From: Euphorbia lathyris
Taxonomy: Eukaryota; Streptophyta; Magnoliopsida; Malpighiales; Euphorbiaceae
Reading direction: 5' to 3'
Assembly (NCBI RefSeq): GCF_963576675.1
Contig: NC_088911.1
Location: forward strand, 28,442,501 to 28,506,500
Length of the DNA stretch: 64,000 nt
Made by a program: the position numbers and the translations under genes. The notes below the pieces were generated by a model. That model saw only the letters and a program-made list of their open reading frames with translations, was not told where the DNA came from and made no database searches. Positions 58,290-64,000 of this stretch are shown here, one piece after another. Within the stretch, counting starts at the first letter, position 1. Each line of letters opens with the position of its first letter.

Positions 58290-61200
58290 CTACTTGACTT
58301 GTTCTCCTCGCTTTGTTACTGTACGATTTGCTAGCACACAGACTGGTTGCAAGGAATCATCAATGTCAATTTCAAGCCCTGCTGGCAACGATGGTTCCAT
58401 TGAACGAGGCTGGTCTGCCCTCTTTAACATGGACATGAGGAACATTGGTTGTACTCTAGAATGTGGAGGAAATTGTAACTCGTATACCACTTCCCCTGTT
58501 CGTTTAATAGCCTGAAATGTCCCGTAAAACCTTGCTGCCATTTTTTCGATTGATTTTCCTAGCTACAGATTGCTGTCAGTGCGACCGTAACTTTAAGTAG
58601 GCCCAATCTCCTTTCTCAAACTTTACGTCACATCGACTCAAATCATCTATTGACTTTATCACTTGTTGCACCTTTTGCAAGTTGAACTTCAACCGAGCTA
58701 GAGCACACGTTCTATCTTTTAACTCACTCACAACTATTTCCACCTTCACTTCTCTTTGTATAAATTGAAACGGGGGTGGCGAGTTTACGTCTATAAACTA
58801 CTTCAAATAAGGTCATGTCCGATGATACTCGATATATGGTATTGAACCAAAATTCAGCCCAATGTATCTAATTTGCCCATATTTGGGGTTGCTCTATTGT
58901 AAAGCATCTAAGGTAAGCCTCTAAACACTTGTTTGTTACTTCAGTTTGCCCATCAATTTTCGAGTGGTAGGTTAAAGACAATTGTAGTGTTGTCCCTTAT
59001 AATTTAAACAGTTCTGACCAAAATGAACTCATAAAGATGGGGTCACAGTCACTCACGGTTGCCTTAGGGATGCCATGTAGTTTAACAACTTCTTTTGTGA
59101 ACAATTCTGCTACAGATTTAGCCAAATACGAGTGCTTTAAAGTAATAAAATGAGCATATTTGCTCAGTTTGTCCACTATCACTAAAATCGAATCGAAACC
59201 TTTAGACTTAGGTAACCCAGTGATGAAATCCATCGATAGTTTCATCCACACCACTTCTGGAATTTCCAATGGTTGTAACAGACAAGCAGTTGCGAGAGTG
59301 GAAGCCTTAAACCATTGGAAAACATCACAGTTCCTAACATAATTCTGAACTGACTTGCTTATTCCCACCCAGCAAACATTTACCGCTAAACGTCTATAGG
59401 TCCGGTAGAATCCTGAATGGCCCCCAATTGGAGATTAGTGAAACTCATGTAGCAGAGAAGGAATTAAAGATGAGTTGGTTGAAATGACTAACATGTTTTT
59501 GTATAATATAGCCCCTACTTGCACTTGAAACCCCGACTTATATGAAGGATCTGTGGATCAGTTTCGGCCTCCTTAATCAATTGCGACCCATCTTCCTATT
59601 TCAGATGAGTTTATCCACTCTAACTCACCACTTTTTTCATGTCGTGATAGTGCATCAACGATAGTATTTAGCTTGTTGGTTTTGTAGAATATGTCAAACT
59701 CAGAACCTAGAAGCTACCACCCAATTATGTTGGTCACAAGTTATTGTTCGCTGATTAAGGAGATGTTTTAGGCTCTTTTGGTCAGTGAAAACCCAAAATT
59801 TTCTACCAAACAAGTACGACCTCTAGTGATGGATAGCGAGAGACAAACCCACGATTTCTTTATTGTTGGTGGACTTTGCCAAATTTTTGTCCTCTAATGC
59901 CCTGTTGAAATAAGTGATTGGTCTTGCTTGCTGCATTAAGACCGTACCCACTCCCCATCCGGATGAATTAAACTCAATATTGAAAGGATCTTCAAAATTT
60001 GGTAAAATGAGGACCAGTTCTTGAGTAATGGCCTTTTTAGTGACTTGAATGCTGTTTGAGCTTGATCATTCCACCGGAAACCATCTGTCTTTGTGAAATC
60101 AATTAAGGGCTTAGTAATCTTACCGTATTTCATGATAAACTTCCGATAATATCCAATTAACCTGAGAAATCCACGAACACCCTTCACTATTTTTGGGACT
60201 GGCTAGTATACAACTACTTCCACTTTAACCGAGTCCATTTGAACTCCTTCTCCATTCATCACATAACCCAAATATTCCACCGAACGTCCATCGAACTAAC
60301 ACTTCTTCCCATTGGCCACAAATTGATGTGTTTCCAGGACCTTCAAAACTTATTCTATGTGTTTCATATGCTCTTCCCAACTTTTGCTAAAAACTAGTAT
60401 ATCATCGAAGAAAACAAGCACAAACTATCGGAGAAAAGGTTTAAAAATGTCATTCATCGTCGCCTAGAAGGTCGTCGGGGCATACATCAATCCGAACAAA
60501 ATTACAAGATATTCATAATGGTCGTTATGCGTCTTGAAGGCCGTTTTTTTGATATCGTTGTCTTCATTAAAATTTGATGATAACCCAACTGTAGGTCTAT
60601 TTTAGAAAAATAGCGTGCTCCATATAATTCTTCTAACAACTCATCAACAATCGAGATTGGGTAATTGTGTGGAATTGTCACTTTGTTGAGAGCTCAATAA
60701 TCCACACATAAATGCCATGTCACATCCTTCTTTTTCACTAAGAAAAACAGATTTGAGTAAGCTTTGTTGTTATTTCGAACTATGCCTTGTTCTAACATAT
60801 CTATGGCTTGTCTCTAAATCTTATCCTTGTCATAGTGGATATAATGGTACGGCCGAACACAGCCATGCTCAATTTTTAGAATTAAAGTGATGGCATGTGA
60901 CGTCTTTCTTAGTGAAGGTAGACCCATAGGCTTTACAAACACTAATTGAAACCTCAATAACTCATTCAGTTCTGTTCTTTGTTTCCATTACCCATCATTA
61001 CCCTTTCTAAATTCTTCTGTTTTGACATCTATAACCCATTTCTTATCTTCATCTTCTTTTAACCACAATTGTAACGAAGGTGCTTCCCGATAACTATTTT
61101 TCAAACCTATAATCACCACTTACCATCCCTCTTTCCAAAATTTCATTTTCCTCAACTTCCAATCATAGTAGACCTCCCCTAAAGTTCGCAACCACTCAAT

Positions 61201-62799
61201 ACCCATAACCCTATCCAAATTACCAATATCCAAAACCAATGCTTTAACATGACAATCAAATTGACCTTAACCCGATATCCACCACCCAACTGAATAGTCA
61301 GCTCTCTTCCTCCATCATAATGCAAGCCCAACGACTTCACTAATCATCGAGACACAAAATTATACACCGCTCTGCTGTCTACCAAAATGGTAATGGGGAT
61401 TCTAGAGATTGTACCCGTGAATTTGAACATTCTCAAGTCCTCCTCAGTATTCTAGCCATTCCACCATTCCAGCACTTGGCAGTCTCCATTCCCATCTTCT
61501 TCGTTGGCTTCTTTTATATTGACATATTTAGCCACGACAATTTCCCCTTCTTCATTTACCATATCGTCATTGGCTAATTGCAAAATCCTTAATTTCCCTT
61601 TCATATAGTGATGTTGCGGGGAATATGGTTGTCCGCATCTGAAACAAAGACCTTTTTCTTCCTATCGTCCAAGTCTGCCTGAGTAATATGCATGGTTCCT
61701 CTATCGCGCACTGTTAGAGAGTTTTGTGCTAATGAAGATGCAGAGGAAGCAGCCATGGATCTCCCACTTCTACTTTTTGCCCTAGAATTATTTCTATTAG
61801 GCCCAACATATCTTTGTCCATCTCGGCCCAAACTATTCGGCCTGCTAAAATTAAATCCCCTCCATTGTGTCATGTGGCCAGCTCGACATTTCTCTTTCAT
61901 TCCAGAAGTTAGCCCTAAATTACTAGCACCTCTCTTGTCTTTTATGATGGTGGAGTCCATCATCCAAGCAAGTTTCATTTCTTCTAGATGCATTGATGGG
62001 TGGTGCATCCTTACCTTGTTACGGATTTCTTCTTTCAACCCTTTTAAAAGTACCCAACGTATTGTAACTCCAATCAGGGAGGAATCAATGATGCGACCAA
62101 CTCAAATTCTTCTATAAACTCTGCCGCTGATCCATGTTGTTGCAAGGTTGAGATTTCCTCATATGGATTTGGTGTATTGGTTTGGCCAAACCACTGTAGA
62201 AACTCTACCTTAAAGACTTCCTACGTAAATTTTGGATCCCACTCTCGTAAGAGCGTGAACCTATTGATTGATGGTCCTTCCATGCATACATCAGCATTAT
62301 CAAGCCACAACTCTTTTAGAGTATGATTAATTCTAAAATAAGTCTCGGACCTTGTCAGCCATCCCTTTGGACCGATGCCATAAAAAATTAGTAGTTCTAC
62401 TCTTCTTCCGGCCAAATACGGATCACTTCCATATGACGTTGTGTTGTTAACTGGAGTTGGCCCACCCATTTTTAGTTGCCTCCATGGAACTAGAGTGACG
62501 ACATTACTTTTTTTGAGCGTGTTACCGGTGCTCTCTTTCATCCGATCAGCCCCATCCCAACCCGGCGAAATAGACTCCTCCTCACTCCAATGGAGTTTCT
62601 CAAGCTTCTTTATAATGAGGGCCAAACTGGTGCCGTATTTCTTCCGATGATGCTTGCAATGGAGAAATGTTTTGAGATAAAATGGTGGTATGCTTCCCCT
62701 TACTGGTAAGTTGTTTCTTAATCCCCCCACTATTTTAGCATATGTAGCGTCAAATTTGTTATAGATCTGTGAATCCATTTGGTCGCCGGTCTTGGACAT
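58290..62799 (-). pseudogene. gypsy gag-pol, multiply broken
   Basis: Gag starts at about 62,799 (MSKTGDQMDSQIYNKF), 20 bases inside the 5' LTR, and continues to about 61,600 (EEIRNKVRMHHPSMHLEEM). Protease and spacer follow (AVYNFVSR at about 61,370); reverse transcriptase with FFDDILVFS at about 60,400; the connection region FLRLIGYYRKFI at about 60,165; RNase H; integrase at 59,370-58,990 (SMDFITGLPKS, LVIVDKLSKYAHF, HGIPKATVSDCDP); a C-terminal integrase part to about 58,290 (KRTGEVVYEL, PVCVLANRTV). Stops and frame changes occur throughout; the integrase zinc finger has lost a Cys (CDVF for CDVC). No functional product is possible. Confidence 0.88.
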
Positions 62800-62818
62800 C
62801 CGACATGTCAGACTAAAT

Positions 62819-63166
62819 TGATAGGGGATGCTCATAGATTATGGTAGAGTTTAGATAATATAGAAGGATGAAGATAATATAATGTAGTAGTATAGATAAA
62901 CAATAAAACAGTAACCTTATATAAACTTACTAGCTAAGCAAAAGCATACCTAGGGACACATCCCCACTCCCCCTTGCCAAACTACTGGTGGTCCTAAAAT
63001 AGGTAAACACTTCCCTAACCCCAAAATAAGAGACCCGTCTTTATTTATACTAAACTGTCAACTACCATATCACCCTTTCTTATACTAATTTCCCACTTTA
63101 CCCTTTTTCTTAGTGTATACCCTCAATGCATTTGGCCCCCATATTTCTTGATTCCGATTGTTAACA
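62819..63166 (-). repeat. 5' LTR of the gypsy element
   Basis: 348 bp, TGATAGGGG...TTGTTAACA, followed by the GAATG duplication. It holds blocks shared with the 3' LTR such as CCCTTGCCAAACTAC and TCTTTATTTATACTAAAC. No tRNA primer site was recognised next to it. Confidence 0.92.
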
Positions 63167-64000
63167 GAATGCAAGAATTCCATAAGTCATACCCTAGAGT
63201 TACATGCATAATTCTTTCATGCAAAATCGAAAGTATATGTGGCAAAATTCATGAGTCAAACAAAGAAGCAGAGAGACTATAGATGCTTATTTTTCTCGAT
63301 TCAAGAGGATGAGGAGCAAATGTAAAATTTTCTATCTAGAGAACGAATTCGCGAGGATGGCACATAGAGGGTAAAACATTGAACTTAAGAAGAAGTTCCA
63401 AAGAATGGACTTTTGTGATTTCTATAAACTAGCAGTTAAAGTGTCAAAATATAAAGATTTGTTTCAAGAAGGGAATCATAAGAAAAATGCATACATGGGT
63501 TCCTGTTTTCAAGATATTACTAGCCTGGAGATAGTATTGGTTGAACTTTTAGATACAAGAGTAACATATGTCCTTTGCTGCTTAGCCAAACTAAGGAGCT
63601 AGAAATGTTGAAGAACTCGCTAACATTACTTTTGATGTTTCCAAAACCGAAGAGATCTTTTTTTTAGTCAAGGAAAAATTTATTACCTTTCTCACGGGTC
63701 ACAAGATGCCAAGTATAGAATAAGTTCGGAGAAAATCCCAGTCCGATTTCAATGGCTCGTTGTACTAATTCATTCTAGGCATTCTGAAACATGGTGCAAT
63801 ACATGATAGGTCTAGGAATTTTAAGGTGATGACGTCTATAAATCTAAGAAAAATTTTGAATCAAAGAAGAACTAAAGGATGACTGAATAAGGACTCAATG
63901 AGCACTCAAGCCGGGCACGAAAGTGTTTTCAAAAGGATTCACTATTCAGTGAGTGAGAAATCCAAGTTCTAGAAACCACCAAGGTTCTATAAGAGCCAAC
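63167..64000 (+). pseudogene. gag-like region of the outer retrotransposon, right part
   Basis: Continues the reading interrupted at 57,933 (QEFHKSYPRV) and then breaks up by stops. A frame at 63,405-63,602 (DFCDFYKLAVKVSKYKDLF) is the longest piece. The end of the element is outside the window. Confidence 0.5.

Larger units (their letters stand above)
57934..63166 (-). mobile_element. Complete but decayed Ty3/gypsy retrotransposon
   Basis: Two LTRs in the same orientation, perfect 5-bp target duplication GAATG (57,929 and 63,167), and an internal minus-strand gag-pol. It is inserted in the outer element's gag region. The domain order RT, RNase H, integrase (INT last) defines Ty3/gypsy. Confidence 0.93.

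Noticed and set aside
1..64000. CRISPR arrays, operons, Shine-Dalgarno sites, rRNA and complete tRNA genes
   Set aside because: None found; the DNA is eukaryotic nuclear. The tandem repeats seen lack CRISPR spacing.

Overview
This window is nuclear DNA from a flowering plant. It is AT-rich, its genes are spliced, and it carries Ty1/copia, Ty3/gypsy, MULE and hAT elements. The gene content (a miR477-like locus, a TROL gene, a CENH3 gene) fits a core eudicot, probably a rosid. I cannot name the species; an Euphorbiaceae-like member of the Malpighiales is only a guess.

Layout. 1-13.7 kb is transposon territory. A copia element (3' part, with its 3' LTR) has inserted into the FAR1-type zinc-finger coding region of a Mutator-like element (MULE). 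That MULE carries a FAR1/FRS-type transposase on the plus strand and, converging on it, a long spliced minus-strand gene with two different Ulp1-like (C48) protease domains. Beyond its right terminal repeat lies a 1.27 kb non-autonomous relative with long inverted arms. 15.4-42.6 kb holds the host genes: a DYW-type PPR RNA editing factor (-), a two-hairpin miR477-like locus (-), a WTF1-like PORR chloroplast splicing factor (-), a GH18 chitinase-domain membrane protein (+) and the thylakoid rhodanese-like protein TROL (+). Nested repeats separate them, including an hAT MITE inside a MULE inside a copia remnant at 31.9-35.2 kb. 42.6-52.4 kb is again repeats, each defined by its own target-site duplication where one is visible. 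52.8-55.7 kb is a complete seven-exon centromeric histone CENH3 gene, preceded by a 54-bp triplicated repeat and an E2F-like site. 56.3 kb to the end is an LTR retrotransposon interrupted by a full-length but decayed gypsy element (57,934-63,166, TSD GAATG).

How the genes work together. The PPR, WTF1 and TROL products act in organelles (RNA editing, group II intron splicing, thylakoid FNR anchoring). From memory, the gene order PPR-WTF1-GH18-TROL matches Arabidopsis AT4G01030, AT4G01037, AT4G01040 and AT4G01050. CENH3 is AT1G01370 in Arabidopsis, beside PYL9, whose paralogue PYL7 sits by AT4G01030. The window may therefore keep the order that existed before Arabidopsis split it between two duplicated segments. 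All exon coordinates were read by hand from splice signals and reading frame; no database search was run.
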